Assembly: GCA_963718315.1 (NCBI GenBank)
Contig: CAVQZC010000006.1
Coordinates: forward strand, 310,001 to 374,000
Reading direction: 5' to 3'
DNA from: CAVQZC01 sp963718315
GTDB lineage: Bacteria; Actinomycetota; Thermoleophilia; Gaiellales; JAICJC01
DNA: 64,000 nucleotides
Below the pieces are notes generated by a model. That model was not told where the DNA came from and did not search any database. It saw only the letters and a program-made list of their open reading frames with translations. Positions 34,833-43,170 of this stretch are shown in pieces; position 1 is the first letter of the stretch; every line of letters starts with the position of its first letter. The translations under genes and the position numbers were made by a program.

Positions 34833-35013
34833 AGAACTGGTTTCAGAATGACCGCCTGTTGCGGCTGGTTCGCGACGGTGGCGGCGGCGTCCCACGCCGC
34901 GTGCGGTGCTCAACGTGCCTTCCAGGCACGCTTCCGCTCCGCTCGCGGCTCGATCCTTGCCGCCCCCGCCGCGCCCTGCGCCTCACAACGCCGCTCACTC
35001 TGAAACCAGTTCT
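34833..35013 (+). repeat. 181-bp MITE/REP-like element, copy 1
   Basis: Element bounded by inverted termini AGAACTGGTTTCAGA... and ...TCTGAAACCAGTTCT. It encloses a Pro/Arg-codon-rich but noncoding core with the hairpin CGTGCCT-TCC-AGGCACG at 34914-34930. A copy in opposite orientation lies at 48415-48593 and aligns over its whole length with few differences. There is no transposase. Flanked by TTA on both sides, possibly a short target duplication. Most likely a small non-autonomous repeat. Confidence 0.75.
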
Positions 35014-35315
35014 TACAGGGTTCGGGATGACCAGAGCACTGCCGCGAGCACGACGCTGATCAGCGACGCGACGAGCCCGACGATCCAGGCGTCCACGGAC
35101 TGGGTGCCGAGAATCGCGGCGACCGCCACCGCAATCGCAACGATGCCACTGGTTGCAACCAGCCGGACGAACAGTGACTCGGCCGCGAAACGCGGCTGCG
35201 ACCGGCGATCGATGAACGGCACAGCGGGGGCGTCGAGAGGTGCGCCCGGTTGCTCGTTCTCGGCCGGTTCGACGTCACTCTCGGCGCCTTCAACGTCAGG
35301 GTTGGAGTCGCTCAT
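35013..35315 (-). CDS. Small membrane protein, 100 aa
   Basis: 100-aa protein with an acidic, Pro-rich N-terminal half (SNPDVEGAESDVEPAENEQ) and two hydrophobic helices (about 50-70, LVATSGIVAIAVAVAAILG, and 75-96, AWIVGLVASLISVVLAAVL). Its stop codon, TAA, lies exactly at the edge of the MITE-like element, so the element may have set the present C-terminus (SSRTL). No family recognised. Confidence 0.65.
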   Translation of the reverse strand: MSDSNPDVEGAESDVEPAENEQPGAPLDAPAVPFIDRRSQPRFAAESLFVRLVATSGIVAIAVAVAAILGTQSVDAWIVGLVASLISVVLAAVLWSSRTL

Positions 35316-35421
35316 CGGGAGGTGGTATACCCGACCGCCGAGGTGAGCAAACGATGCAAGGCCGCGTGGGCCTGCATCGGGCCGCCGTTTGGGTCATGCG
35401 ACGCACGGGTAGCGTCCACTT

Positions 35422-35520
35422 GTGACGACTATCCACGAAACCCCGCCGACGCCACCGGCGCCGCCACATCCCGATCCACTGCCGACACCCGGCGATCCGA
35501 CTCCGCCCGAAGCGGAGTAG
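35422..35520 (+). CDS. 32-aa proline-rich mini-protein
   Basis: GTG-started frame MTTIHETPPTPPAPPHPDP...PPEAE: about 45% Pro, alternating with Thr, Ala and Asp, acidic end. The stop is 4 nt from the next ATG and its 3' end (GCGGAG) supplies the ribosome site for that gene, suggesting coupled translation. A similar Pro-rich mini-protein is encoded at 44943. Function unknown; poly-Pro could bind SH3/WW-like partners or need EF-P for translation. Confidence 0.4.
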   Translation: MTTIHETPPTPPAPPHPDPLPTPGDPTPPEAE

Positions 35521-35524
35521 CCGG

Positions 35525-35980
35525 ATGACCGAAGGCGACGGTACGCCCGCAGTTCCCGACGTCCCGACCGGCCCCACCGAAGGAACTCAGGGCACGCATC
35601 CGGACGCTCCCGACCTGCCCGCCGACCAGGCCGGCGACGCTGCCAAGGGTAGCCAGACCGGTCACCCGCGCGGTGGCGGTCCCCAGACGGCCGAACGAAC
35701 GCAGCCCGGGGATCGAGGCCCTGGCGCGGCCGAGGAGATTCTGCCTGCCGCCCTCGACGTCGAGTCGCGCCCTGATCGGGGCAGCGATTCCGACTCGCCC
35801 GTCGCCGGACTGCTGGCCGCGGCGGCGGCAAGTCCGCAGCCGCTCGACGAGCGAGCCTACCGCGACTACCGCGAGTCGCACGGCGGCCGGTGGCCGACCA
35901 TCGAGGAGCTCGAACGACGCTACGGCTCCTTCGCCGCCGCGATGCGGGCGGCCGGGATCGTGGATCCCGGCCGCAACTGA
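35525..35980 (+). CDS. Hypothetical protein with HNH-associated repeat
   Basis: 151-aa protein. The N-terminal ~95 residues are low complexity (Gly, Pro, Thr, Asp) and probably unfolded. The C-terminal ~40 residues YRDYRESHGGRWPTIEELERRYGSFAAAMRAAGI match the homing-endonuclease-associated repeat pattern (a helical DNA-binding module: P-x-x-x-x-L-x-x-x-YGS-x-x-x-A-x-x-x-AGI). No nuclease motif is present. It could bind DNA through this module. Linked to the upstream Pro-rich mini-protein. Confidence 0.6.
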   Translation: MTEGDGTPAVPDVPTGPTEGTQGTHPDAPDLPADQAGDAAKGSQTGHPRGGGPQTAERTQPGDRGPGAAEEILPAALDVESRPDRGSDSDSPVAGLLAAAAASPQPLDERAYRDYRESHGGRWPTIEELERRYGSFAAAMRAAGIVDPGRN

Positions 35981-35985
35981 CGCCG

Positions 35986-36318
35986 CTACTTCTTCGCGTC
36001 GACGGCTCGCTGCAGCTGGGCCTTGTTCATCGAGGAGCGCCCCTTGATCCCGCGCTGCCGGGCCTCGTTGTAGAGCTGGGCCTTTGTCCGGCCCTTGGTG
36101 CGGTTCGTCCCCGATCGCTGACCGCCGCGCTTCGACGAGGGCATGTCCTCGACTGAGCTGCGCGACGCGGTCTTGGACTGGCCCTTCTGCGCGCGCTCCT
36201 TGTTGACCGTTCGGGCGGCGATCTCCTTGGCGCGCCGAGGGCTCCGGCCCGCCTTGCGCTCGCTGTCGACGATGTGCTGATACTCGCGCTCCTGCTTGTC
36301 AGTCCAGCTAGAGGGCAT
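35986..36318 (-). CDS. Basic SAP/Rho-N-like small protein
   Basis: 110-aa, strongly basic protein. The start MPSSWTDKQEREYQHIVDSERKAGRSPRRAKEIAARTVNKER is a conserved block in a family often annotated as plasmid-stabilisation or ChaB-like protein. The C-terminal GRTKAQLYNEARQRGIKGRSSMNKAQLQRAVD is a Rho-N/SAP-like helix-extended-helix motif that usually binds nucleic acid. Its ATG lies 11 bp inside the end of the MMPL gene, so it is the last gene of that transcript. Likely a DNA/RNA-associated stress protein; not certain. Confidence 0.72.
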   Translation of the reverse strand: MPSSWTDKQEREYQHIVDSERKAGRSPRRAKEIAARTVNKERAQKGQSKTASRSSVEDMPSSKRGGQRSGTNRTKGRTKAQLYNEARQRGIKGRSSMNKAQLQRAVDAKK

Positions 36319-38623
36319 GTTCGACTCCTTCCGTCTCGGTCTCCTGAGGGGCTGATGCGTAGGTACCCGCGGGTTCGGGCGCGGCGACCGCCGCGCGCTG
36401 CGACTGTCGGCGCGGCCAGATGCTGGAGCGGCCGAACAGCGCGATCAGGGCCGGAGCCAGCAGCGCGCGCACCAGGAACGTCTCCAGCAGCACCCCGGCG
36501 GCCATCGCGAACGCGATCTCGCGGAACGACCGCAACGGGATCAGGGCCAGCAGGCCGAAGCTCGCGGCCAGCGTCAAGCCGGCGATGCGGATCGCGCGAG
36601 ACGCCCGCGGAGCCGCGACTGCGACCGCCTCCGGGAGCGGCCTGACCCGGGCTTCCTGCCAGATCCGCCCCACCACGAAGATGTTGTAGTCGGAGCCAAG
36701 CGACACCAGCAGCACGGCCACCACGAACGGCACGTAGTAGGTGAGCTGGCCGTAGCCGAGGATGTCCACGAAGAGCCAGGTCGTCAGTCCCAGCGCAGCC
36801 GCGACGTTGAGCACGCTCGAGGCCAGCAGGAAGAGAGGCGCCAGCAGCGCTCGGAGGAAGACGGCCAGCAGGATGAAGTTGATCGCCAGCACGACCAGAC
36901 CGACGCGGAGCATGTCCGACTCCATCGCCGAGATCGTCTGGTCAGCCAGCGCGGTGTCCCCGGCGTAGCTGAAGCGCGCTCCGTGGATGCCGGCGCGGCC
37001 CGCCAGAGCCGGTATCTGGTTCCGCAAGCGGTGAAGGTCGTCGATGCCCGCGGCGCCCAGGGGGTCATCGCGGAATACGACCACGTACCGGGCCGCGTCT
37101 CCGTTCGACGACACGAACACACCGAGCCGTGCGACGGGCGGCTCGTCGGCAGGACCCAGGACCCCACCGACGTCGCTGGTCCTGGCGATCAGCTGCTGGA
37201 GGCGATCGAGCGCCGCCGGCTGGGTGCGGGCGATGCCGCTCCCCTGCACGAGCACCGTGGTGGGAGAGAGGATCCCCGCCGCGAACCCGCGTTCGGCGGC
37301 TGTTGCGGCCTGGTGCTCCGGGGAGCTGGCGGGAAGGTCGCTGAGCTGGCCGAATCCCAGACGCAGGTGGCCGACTGGCCACGTTGCAAGCACGAGTACC
37401 GCGCCGCACACGACGACGACGCCCGCGGCTACCGGACGGCGGGTGATCAGCCCCGTCAGCCCGTGAGGCTCAGCGGGCGGCGCCGGCGCGACGGTACCGG
37501 CAGCAGGTTGCCTCTGCGGCCAGAAGGCTCCGCGCCCGAAGGTTGCCAGCAAGGCTGGCACGAGCGTGAGCGAGACGACGAACGCCACGCCGACCGTCAG
37601 CGCCAGCGCCGGTGCGAGATCGTGGAACAGCCCGAAGGTCGACACCAGCAGACCGAGCAGGCTGCCGGCCAGGATCACCGCGCTGGTCAGAGCGATCGGC
37701 GCGACGTGGGCGGTGGTGACCCGCACGGCCGTCCTCGGCTGATCGCCGTCGCGCATGCGGTTGCGCGTCCCCGACAGCAGGAAGACGGCGTAGTCCGTCG
37801 TCAGTCCGAGGGTGAGCGCGACCACCACCGGGTCGAGCTCCTGCGGCACCGCAAGCCCGTGAGACTGTAGGCGTTCGAGCAGCCACATGGTCATCACCAG
37901 TCCGACCGCGGCGGCTGCCAGAACCATCAACGGCGCCCCCAGCGAGCGGTAGGCGATGCCGACGATGCCGAGGATCAGCACGAGGGTGCAGATCTCGAGC
38001 AGAGCCAGGCCGTCGTCGATCAGGATCCCCTGGCGGAGCTGGCCGGGAATCACGCCGGTCTGGTGCGCCCTGTCCCCGGTCGCACTGGACAGCGACCGCG
38101 CGTACGCGGCGGCCGCCTGCGTCTGCCGCTGCTGCGTCAGGTTCGGGTCGATGTCCAGGAACGTGACCGCGGTCGTGCCGGACTCGCGCGAACCCGGGAA
38201 CAGCTTCAGCGTGTTCGTGATCGGGAGGGCGAATCGCACGTCGCCGCCGGTGGTGGTGTCGGTTCGCACGGCTTGAGCCGTGACGGCTGCCAGGTCCCCG
38301 GCGGAGAGCCCGCCCGGCGAGCGAACGACGACCGCGAACTCCGCCTGGGCTGGAACATGGAACAGCTTCTCGGAGGTTGCCAGCGTGCGCAGCGCCGGGG
38401 CGCCGCTGGGCACCAGCGTCACGATCGGGCCGCTGTTCGACCCGAACTGCGAGAGATGGAGGGCCGCCGCGATCGCCAGCGCCAGCCAGGCGGCAAGGAT
38501 CAGGAAGCGGAGCTTGACCACCAACCACGAGTAGCCGCGGGCGACGCTGCCCGTCGTCGCGCGAAAACGGGCACGCGCGGTCTGCTTTGGGTCTTCCCCT
38601 GAGGCGGGCTCCGGTGTCTCCAT
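36308..38623 (-). CDS. MMPL/RND-family membrane exporter
   Basis: About 771-aa RND-superfamily protein with twelve TM helices in two halves. Each half has one TM, a large extracytoplasmic loop (about 60-190 and 400-560), then five TMs. Family motifs: GLTTDYAVFLLSGTRNRMRDG and LGSDYNIFVVGRIWQEAR, whose Asp-Tyr pairs form the proton relay in TM4 and TM10. Members export lipids or siderophores. Start ATG (METPEPASGED) is favoured over an in-frame TTG 33 nt upstream. The C-terminal tail overlaps the next gene's start by 11 bp. Confidence 0.92.
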   Translation of the reverse strand: METPEPASGEDPKQTARARFRATTGSVARGYSWLVVKLRFLILAAWLALAIAAALHLSQFGSNSGPIVTLVPSGAPALRTLATSEKLFHVPAQAEFAVVVRSPGGLSAGDLAAVTAQAVRTDTTTGGDVRFALPITNTLKLFPGSRESGTTAVTFLDIDPNLTQQRQTQAAAAYARSLSSATGDRAHQTGVIPGQLRQGILIDDGLALLEICTLVLILGIVGIAYRSLGAPLMVLAAAAVGLVMTMWLLERLQSHGLAVPQELDPVVVALTLGLTTDYAVFLLSGTRNRMRDGDQPRTAVRVTTAHVAPIALTSAVILAGSLLGLLVSTFGLFHDLAPALALTVGVAFVVSLTLVPALLATFGRGAFWPQRQPAAGTVAPAPPAEPHGLTGLITRRPVAAGVVVVCGAVLVLATWPVGHLRLGFGQLSDLPASSPEHQAATAAERGFAAGILSPTTVLVQGSGIARTQPAALDRLQQLIARTSDVGGVLGPADEPPVARLGVFVSSNGDAARYVVVFRDDPLGAAGIDDLHRLRNQIPALAGRAGIHGARFSYAGDTALADQTISAMESDMLRVGLVVLAINFILLAVFLRALLAPLFLLASSVLNVAAALGLTTWLFVDILGYGQLTYYVPFVVAVLLVSLGSDYNIFVVGRIWQEARVRPLPEAVAVAAPRASRAIRIAGLTLAASFGLLALIPLRSFREIAFAMAAGVLLETFLVRALLAPALIALFGRSSIWPRRQSQRAAVAAPEPAGTYASAPQETETEGVEHAL

Positions 38624-38687
38624 GGCTCGGTGATGCCCCGGCACCCCAGCGGGCAAACCCTGGGAGTGTTAGGCCAGTTCTAAAGGC

Positions 38688-39734
38688 TCAGGTCGACTCG
38701 CTCTCGCGGAGCAGGCGCAGCACTGCGGTCTCCTCGGGAGCCAGGCCGGCGCGGCGACGGGGCGGGTGGTCGAGGACGTCGAACAGCGTCCCGTGGATGT
38801 GGGCCTCCATCACGTCGGGATGGATGTAGCAGCGGCGACACACGGCGGGCGTGTTGCCCAGCTCGGCGGCGACCGCCTTGACAGCCTCCGCCTGCTGCTT
38901 GCGCGCCTGCGTCTTCGACTGCGGACGGCCCAGCTCGTCGAGCGCCCACGCGGCCAGCACCGTCCCCGTCCAGGTGCGGAAATCCTTGGCGGTGAAGTCG
39001 TCGCCGGCGATCTCCTGCAGGTAGGAGTTGACGTCCTCGGAGTCGATCGGCTCGGGGTCGCCGTCGGCGTTCACGAACTGGAACAGATGCCGACCGGGAA
39101 GCGCCTGGCAGCGCGTGATGATGCGTGCGACGCGGGGGTCGTCGTAGGACAGCTCGTGTTGCTTGCCGCCCTTACCTCGGAAGTGGAGGTCGACCCGCGA
39201 GCCGTGCACATCCACGTGGCGGTCGCGAAGCGTCGTCAGGCCGTACGACCCGTTCGTGCGCGCGTAGTCGTCGTTTCCCACCCGGATCGAGGTTCCGTCG
39301 AGGAGCTGCACCACCGTTGCCAGCACTCGCTCGCGTGTCAGCGAGTGTCGTCCCATGTCGCGTCGAACCTGGCGCCGAATCCCGGGCAACGCCGCGCCAA
39401 ACGCGATCATCCGGTGGTACTTGGTCTCGTCCCGCACCTCCTGCCAGCGCGGGTGGTAGCGGTACTGCTTGCGGCCTCGCGCGTCGCGGCCGGTTGCCTG
39501 GAGGTGCCCGTTCGGCAAACGGCAGATCCACACGTCCGTCCAGGCGGGCGGGATGGTGAGGGAGCGGATTCGGTCCAGGTCGCGGCGGCTTCGGACTGCC
39601 TTGCCGCCGGGACGCACGTACCAGAACCCGCTCCCCCTCCTCCGCCGCCGGATGCCTGGGTCTGCGCTCGAGACGTACCGCAGGCCGGCCGCGCGAGCCG
39701 ACGCCTGGGGGTCATCGCCGCAGGAGGCATCCAT
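38688..39734 (-). CDS. DNA topoisomerase IB
   Basis: 348-aa poxvirus/bacterial-type topoisomerase IB. The N-terminal domain (LRYVSSADPGIRRRRRGSGFWYV, IPPAWTDVWIC) grips DNA. The catalytic domain has RVGNDDYARTNGSYGLTTL, FRGKGGKQHE, DFTAKDFRTWTGTV and the nucleophile Y303 in NTPAVCRRCYIHPDV. These give the R-K-R-H-Y pentad. Relaxes supercoils ATP-independently through a 3'-phosphotyrosine link. Normal length and intact active site. Upstream on the same strand is the DUF892 gene (14 nt). Confidence 0.95.
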   Translation of the reverse strand: MDASCGDDPQASARAAGLRYVSSADPGIRRRRRGSGFWYVRPGGKAVRSRRDLDRIRSLTIPPAWTDVWICRLPNGHLQATGRDARGRKQYRYHPRWQEVRDETKYHRMIAFGAALPGIRRQVRRDMGRHSLTRERVLATVVQLLDGTSIRVGNDDYARTNGSYGLTTLRDRHVDVHGSRVDLHFRGKGGKQHELSYDDPRVARIITRCQALPGRHLFQFVNADGDPEPIDSEDVNSYLQEIAGDDFTAKDFRTWTGTVLAAWALDELGRPQSKTQARKQQAEAVKAVAAELGNTPAVCRRCYIHPDVMEAHIHGTLFDVLDHPPRRRAGLAPEETAVLRLLRESEST

Positions 39735-39748
39735 CGGAGGCCCAGGCC

Positions 39749-40252
39749 CTAGTGCGAGGCGGCCTTGTTGATGCCGCCGGACATGAGGCCGCCGGTCGCG
39801 ATCGAGGTGAGCTTCTGGTCGGCAGCCGACTCCTCATCGAGCGTATCGCTGAGGAGATCCGCGGCGTCGCTGAAGTCCAGCTCCCTGGCCAGGGCGCGCG
39901 CCGTCCCGTAGGCGGCCATCTCGTAGTGCTCCACCCGCTGGGCGGCGGCGATCAGCGCGACATCCTTGGCGACCGGATCGCCGTCGGCCTCGATGATCTC
40001 CTCGCCCTCGCTGACGAGGCCCTTCATCGCCTCGCACGTCTCGGTCGGGATCGAGCCGACCATCTGCTCGATCTCCTGCAGCCGCTTGACGTGGCCGCGG
40101 GTCTCCTGCAGATGCTCCTCGAACGCCTCGCGCAGCTCCGGCGTCGAAGCGGCCTGTGCCATCTTCGGCAACGCATCCGTCAGCTGCTGCTCGGCGCTCT
40201 TCAGGTCGCCGAGCTGATCGACGAAGACGTCGTTGAGTGTGGTCAGTTGCAT
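39749..40252 (-). CDS. DUF892 (YciE/YciF) ferritin-like protein
   Basis: 167-aa four-helix protein of the DUF892 family. The start MQLTTLNDVFVDQLGDLKSAEQQLTDALPKM contains the family's L-x-D-x-x-xAEQQL motif. Glu/His residues on helices (EEHLQETRGH, RVEHYEMAAYG, LDEESAADQKL) supply a di-metal site like that of ferritins. E. coli YciE/F are stress-induced. Probably a general-stress metal or peroxide protection protein. Its neighbour is topoisomerase IB. Confidence 0.9.
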   Translation of the reverse strand: MQLTTLNDVFVDQLGDLKSAEQQLTDALPKMAQAASTPELREAFEEHLQETRGHVKRLQEIEQMVGSIPTETCEAMKGLVSEGEEIIEADGDPVAKDVALIAAAQRVEHYEMAAYGTARALARELDFSDAADLLSDTLDEESAADQKLTSIATGGLMSGGINKAASH

Positions 40253-40374
40253 GCTGCTCCTTCGTGGGGTTCTCCCGGAGGTTTCCGGACGGACGTGTGG
40301 ATACCCCTGCGACGGGGAGCTCTAATCGCGCCGCACGGGCGTTTGATCAGGCACGCCGGGGGTAGCGCGCGGGC

Positions 40375-41008
40375 GTGCCGAAGCGGGCTGCATCCGGTGC
40401 CGGATCGTTCGTCCCGGACACGCGTGACCTACGCCGGCTGCGGGCCGCCGCTCGCTCGTGCCGGGGCTGTGATCTGTGGCGTGACTCCACGCAGACGGTG
40501 TTCGGCGAGGGCACCCGCAGCGCCTCGATCCTGGCGGTCGGCGAGCAGCCGGGCGACCATGAGGACCAGCAGGGGCATCCGTTCGTCGGATCCGGCCGGC
40601 CGGATACTCCATCAGGCGCTCTGGACGCGGCCGAGATCGATGTTGAGGATGTGTATCTGACCAACATCGTCAAGCACTTCCGGTGGACGCCGAAGGGCAA
40701 GCGACGGATCCACAAGACCCCGTCACGATGGCAGGTGGTTGCCTGCGAGCCGTGGTTTGCGGCCGAGCTCCGGGCGGTCGATCCCGACCGTGGTCGTGGT
40801 GCTGGGATCGGTCGCCGCAGTCGAGCTGTTCGGCTCCGGTTTCAGCGTCACCCGTCACCGCGGCCAGGTGCTCGAGGGGCCCGGAGGTGTGCCGTCGGTG
40901 GTGACTGTTCACCCATCCTCGGTGCTGCGCGGGCCTGCCGACGAGCGTCGCCGGCGACTGGCGGATCTGGCTGCCGATCTGCGGGTCGCTCAGGCAGTCG
41001 CCGGCTGA
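40375..41008 (+). pseudogene. udgX: UdgX-type uracil-DNA glycosylase, frameshifted
   Basis: Family-4-related Fe-S uracil-DNA glycosylase. GTG start. Motifs: C29-x2-C32, GEQPGDHEDQQGHPF (56-70), LTNIVKHFRWTPKGKRRIHKTP and the C124EPW segment. The loop KRRIH with H113 is the hallmark of UdgX, which forms a covalent bond to the abasic site after uracil removal. At about 40784 the frame breaks (AVDP then an extra base) and TVVVVLGSVAAVELFG...VTVHPSSVLR continues in the next frame to 41008. Most likely one extra C in a CCC run; the product would otherwise be a normal ~210 aa. Confidence 0.88.
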
Positions 41009-41052
41009 CGCATGACGTTTACCGGCGTTCCAACGCGGGCAGTCTGGCGGCG

Positions 41053-41493
41053 ATGGAGACCACCACGCCACACAGCGGTTCAAACGGCCAAGGCGTGCCC
41101 GGCCGGGAGTCGGTCGGTGCACTGATCGCAGACACGATCCAGGACGCGTCCGCGCTTGGCCGCAGCGAGGCGGAGTTCGTCAAGGCCGAGATCGCCGACG
41201 GCGCCCGACGGGCAGCCATCGGCAGCGGACTTCTCGGGAGCCGCGGCCCTGGCCGGGCTGGTGACGATCGGGTTGCTCGCCACGGCGGCGACCCTGGGGC
41301 TGGCGACGGCGATGCCCGCGTGGCTGGCGTCGCTCATCGTGGCGGTCGTGTGCGCTCTCGTCGGCGGAGTGCTCGCCTGGTCGGCGTGCGTTCGTTGCGC
41401 AGCGCGTCGGACGAGATCACGACCACGCTGGTAGAACGAATCAGAGAGGACGTGCAGTGGCTGAAGCACCGGATGAAGCCCGAGTCCGAGTAG
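41053..41493 (+). pseudogene. Phage-holin-superfamily-like membrane protein, two indels
   Basis: METTTPHSG... has an N-terminal amphipathic helix region (IADTIQDASALGRSEAEFVKAE) and two TM helices (AAALAGLVTIGLLATAATLG, LIVAVVCALVGGVLAW). It ends in SLRSASDEITTTLVERIREDVQWLKH. This is the pattern of DUF1469/holin_3_6-like proteins that accompany DUF3618 proteins. One extra base near 41239 and one missing base near 41384 put the middle in another frame and then restore the original, so the two indels compensate. The stop overlaps the GTG start of DUF3618 by 37 bp. Confidence 0.7.
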
Positions 41494-41867
41494 ACGCGTC
41501 ACGCGACCGCCTGGGCCGAGACGTGGAGGAGCTGCGTGAGCGGCTGGCGCCGAAAGCGCTCCTCCGCGAGCTGACCCCCGGCCGGCCGCGGTCGAATGGA
41601 CACGCCAGGCTGAGCGGCGACCAGGCGTCCGGGGTCATCGGCGCTGTGGCGGCGACGAGCGTGATGGCCGTGGCGCGCACCGGTCTGCGCCCCCTCTGGG
41701 CGGGGGCGATGCACGCGCGTCGCTCGAAGAAGGAGGGCGTGCCGGTTCGAGCCGTGCACGTTGCGATGTACATCGCTGTGGCCGCAGTGGCCACCGCAAC
41801 AGAGGTCACCGCCTACCGGGTGGTCGACCGGTGGGTGGCAAACCGAACCCGAGGGAGACGACGATGA
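41457..41867 (+). CDS. DUF3618 protein
   Basis: 136-aa protein starting at GTG. The N-terminal DASRDRLGRDVEELRERLAPKALLRE is the DUF3618 signature (R-x-x-L-x-x-D-x-E-x-L). Two hydrophobic segments follow (about 58-75 and 98-120), and a basic tail. DUF3618 proteins usually follow a holin-like partner, as here, and may be membrane-surface proteins of stress response. Function unknown. It overlaps the preceding gene by 37 bp and its last codons reach the start of pfpI. Confidence 0.8.
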   Translation: MAEAPDEARVRVDASRDRLGRDVEELRERLAPKALLRELTPGRPRSNGHARLSGDQASGVIGAVAATSVMAVARTGLRPLWAGAMHARRSKKEGVPVRAVHVAMYIAVAAVATATEVTAYRVVDRWVANRTRGRRR

Positions 41868-42409
41868 ACCTCCAGGGACAACGCGTAGCAGTGCTGGCGA
41901 CGGACGGCGTGGAGCAGGTCGAGCTGACCAGGCCCACGAAGGCGCTCCGCGAGGCGGGGGCGCAGGTGGACGTTGTGTCACCGAAGGCCGGGTCGATCCA
42001 GAGCTTCGAACATCACGACCCGAGCGATCCGATCGAGGTCGACCGTTCGCTCTCACAGGCAAACGCCGCCGATTACGATGCGCTCGTGCTTCCGGGCGGC
42101 GTGATCAACCCCGACGCATTGCGGATTGACGATCAGGCGGTGGACTTCGTGCGCTCGTTCGTCGAGGCGGGCAAGCCGATCGCCGCGATCTGCCACGGGC
42201 CGTGGACGCTGATCGAGGCGGGAGCGGTGAACGGGCGGCGGATGACGTCATGGCCGAGCCTGCACACCGACCTGGCGAATGCCGGCGCCGAGTGGGTTGA
42301 CGAGGAGGTCGTCGTCGACGGCAACCTGGTCACCAGCCGCAAGCCTGATGACATTCCAGCCTTCAACAAGGCTGCGATGGAGCTGTTCGCATCCACGGTG
42401 GCGCCCTGA
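41864..42409 (+). CDS. PfpI/DJ-1-type protein
   Basis: 181-aa class I glutamine-amidotransferase-like protein. The nucleophile Cys is in AAICHGPWTLIEAG, preceded by the Glu-containing VAVLATDGVEQVELTRPTKAL and DYDALVLPGGVINPDALR. The ATG follows GAGGGAG by about 8 nt and overlaps the DUF3618 stop. Members act as proteases, deglycases or chaperones; YhbO/PfpI-like stress protection is most likely. Its TGA overlaps the proposed CTG start of the DUF72 gene. Confidence 0.92.
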   Translation: MNLQGQRVAVLATDGVEQVELTRPTKALREAGAQVDVVSPKAGSIQSFEHHDPSDPIEVDRSLSQANAADYDALVLPGGVINPDALRIDDQAVDFVRSFVEAGKPIAAICHGPWTLIEAGAVNGRRMTSWPSLHTDLANAGAEWVDEEVVVDGNLVTSRKPDDIPAFNKAAMELFASTVAP

Positions 42410-43158
42410 CCGAGACACCTCGCGTCGGCTGCAGCGGCTGGTCATACGCAGACTGGCGCGAACCCGTCTACGGCGGCCGGCCGCCCGGCCGGTGGCTGGA
42501 GCTGTACGCACAGCGCTTCAACACGGTCGAGGTCAACTCGACGTTCTACCGGCTGCCGACGCTCAACGCGGTCCGCGGCTGGAGGGACGCGACGCCGCCC
42601 GGGTTCGTCTTCGCAGTCAAGGCCAGCCGCTACATGACCCACATCAAGCGGCTGGCCGGGCTGCCCGATCGGGTAGCCCGGTTCAGCGAGGTGCTGCAGC
42701 CGCTGGCCGAGGCCGAGAAGCTCGGCCCGGTCCTGTGGCAGCTCCCGAGCAGCTTCCACCGGGACGACGTCAGGCTGGGCGAAGCGCTCGAGCACCTGCC
42801 CGATGGGTTGCACTGCTTCGAGTTCCGCCACCAGTCCTGGTACTGCCCGCAGGTGCTGGAGCTCCTGCGCGAGCGTCAGGTCGGTCTGGTTGTGCCGATC
42901 CACCCGCAGTGGCCGCGCGACGAGCGTTCGCGGATCACGGACTGGACGTATGTCAGGTTCCACTACGGCCTGCGGGGACGAGGCGGCAACTTCTCCGACG
43001 CCGAGCTGGACGGTTGGTCTGGCTGGGTGGGTGAGCGTGCCAGCAGGGGCCAGGTCTACGCCTACTTCAACAACGACTGGAACGCGTTCGCGGTCCGCAA
43101 TGCGGAGGCGTTGATGAAGCGGCTCGGCGTCGCCCGCCCGGCTGTGCCTGCCTGGTAG
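42406..43158 (+). CDS. DUF72 protein, apparently starting at CTG
   Basis: DUF72 TIM-barrel protein of about 250 aa. The open frame begins VGCSGWSYADWREPVYGG, NTVEVNSTFYRLP, then FVFAVKASRYMTHIKRL, GPVLWQLPSSFHRDD, CFEFRHQSWY and TYVRFHYGLRGR, all conserved. In this frame there is no ATG, GTG or TTG upstream of the first conserved motif. The only plausible start is CTG at 42406, which overlaps the pfpI stop (CTGA) and suggests reinitiation. An internal ATG at 42634 would lose a quarter of the domain. DUF72 proteins are linked with stress or nucleic-acid metabolism, unproven. Confidence 0.82.
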   Translation: MTETPRVGCSGWSYADWREPVYGGRPPGRWLELYAQRFNTVEVNSTFYRLPTLNAVRGWRDATPPGFVFAVKASRYMTHIKRLAGLPDRVARFSEVLQPLAEAEKLGPVLWQLPSSFHRDDVRLGEALEHLPDGLHCFEFRHQSWYCPQVLELLRERQVGLVVPIHPQWPRDERSRITDWTYVRFHYGLRGRGGNFSDAELDGWSGWVGERASRGQVYAYFNNDWNAFAVRNAEALMKRLGVARPAVPAW

Positions 43159-43170
43159 GCTGCCGACCCT

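Noticed and set aside
41053..41493. Prophage or lysis cassette suggested by the holin-like gene
   Set aside because: No integrase, terminase, capsid or endolysin nearby; DUF3618 linkage fits a cellular membrane protein family.
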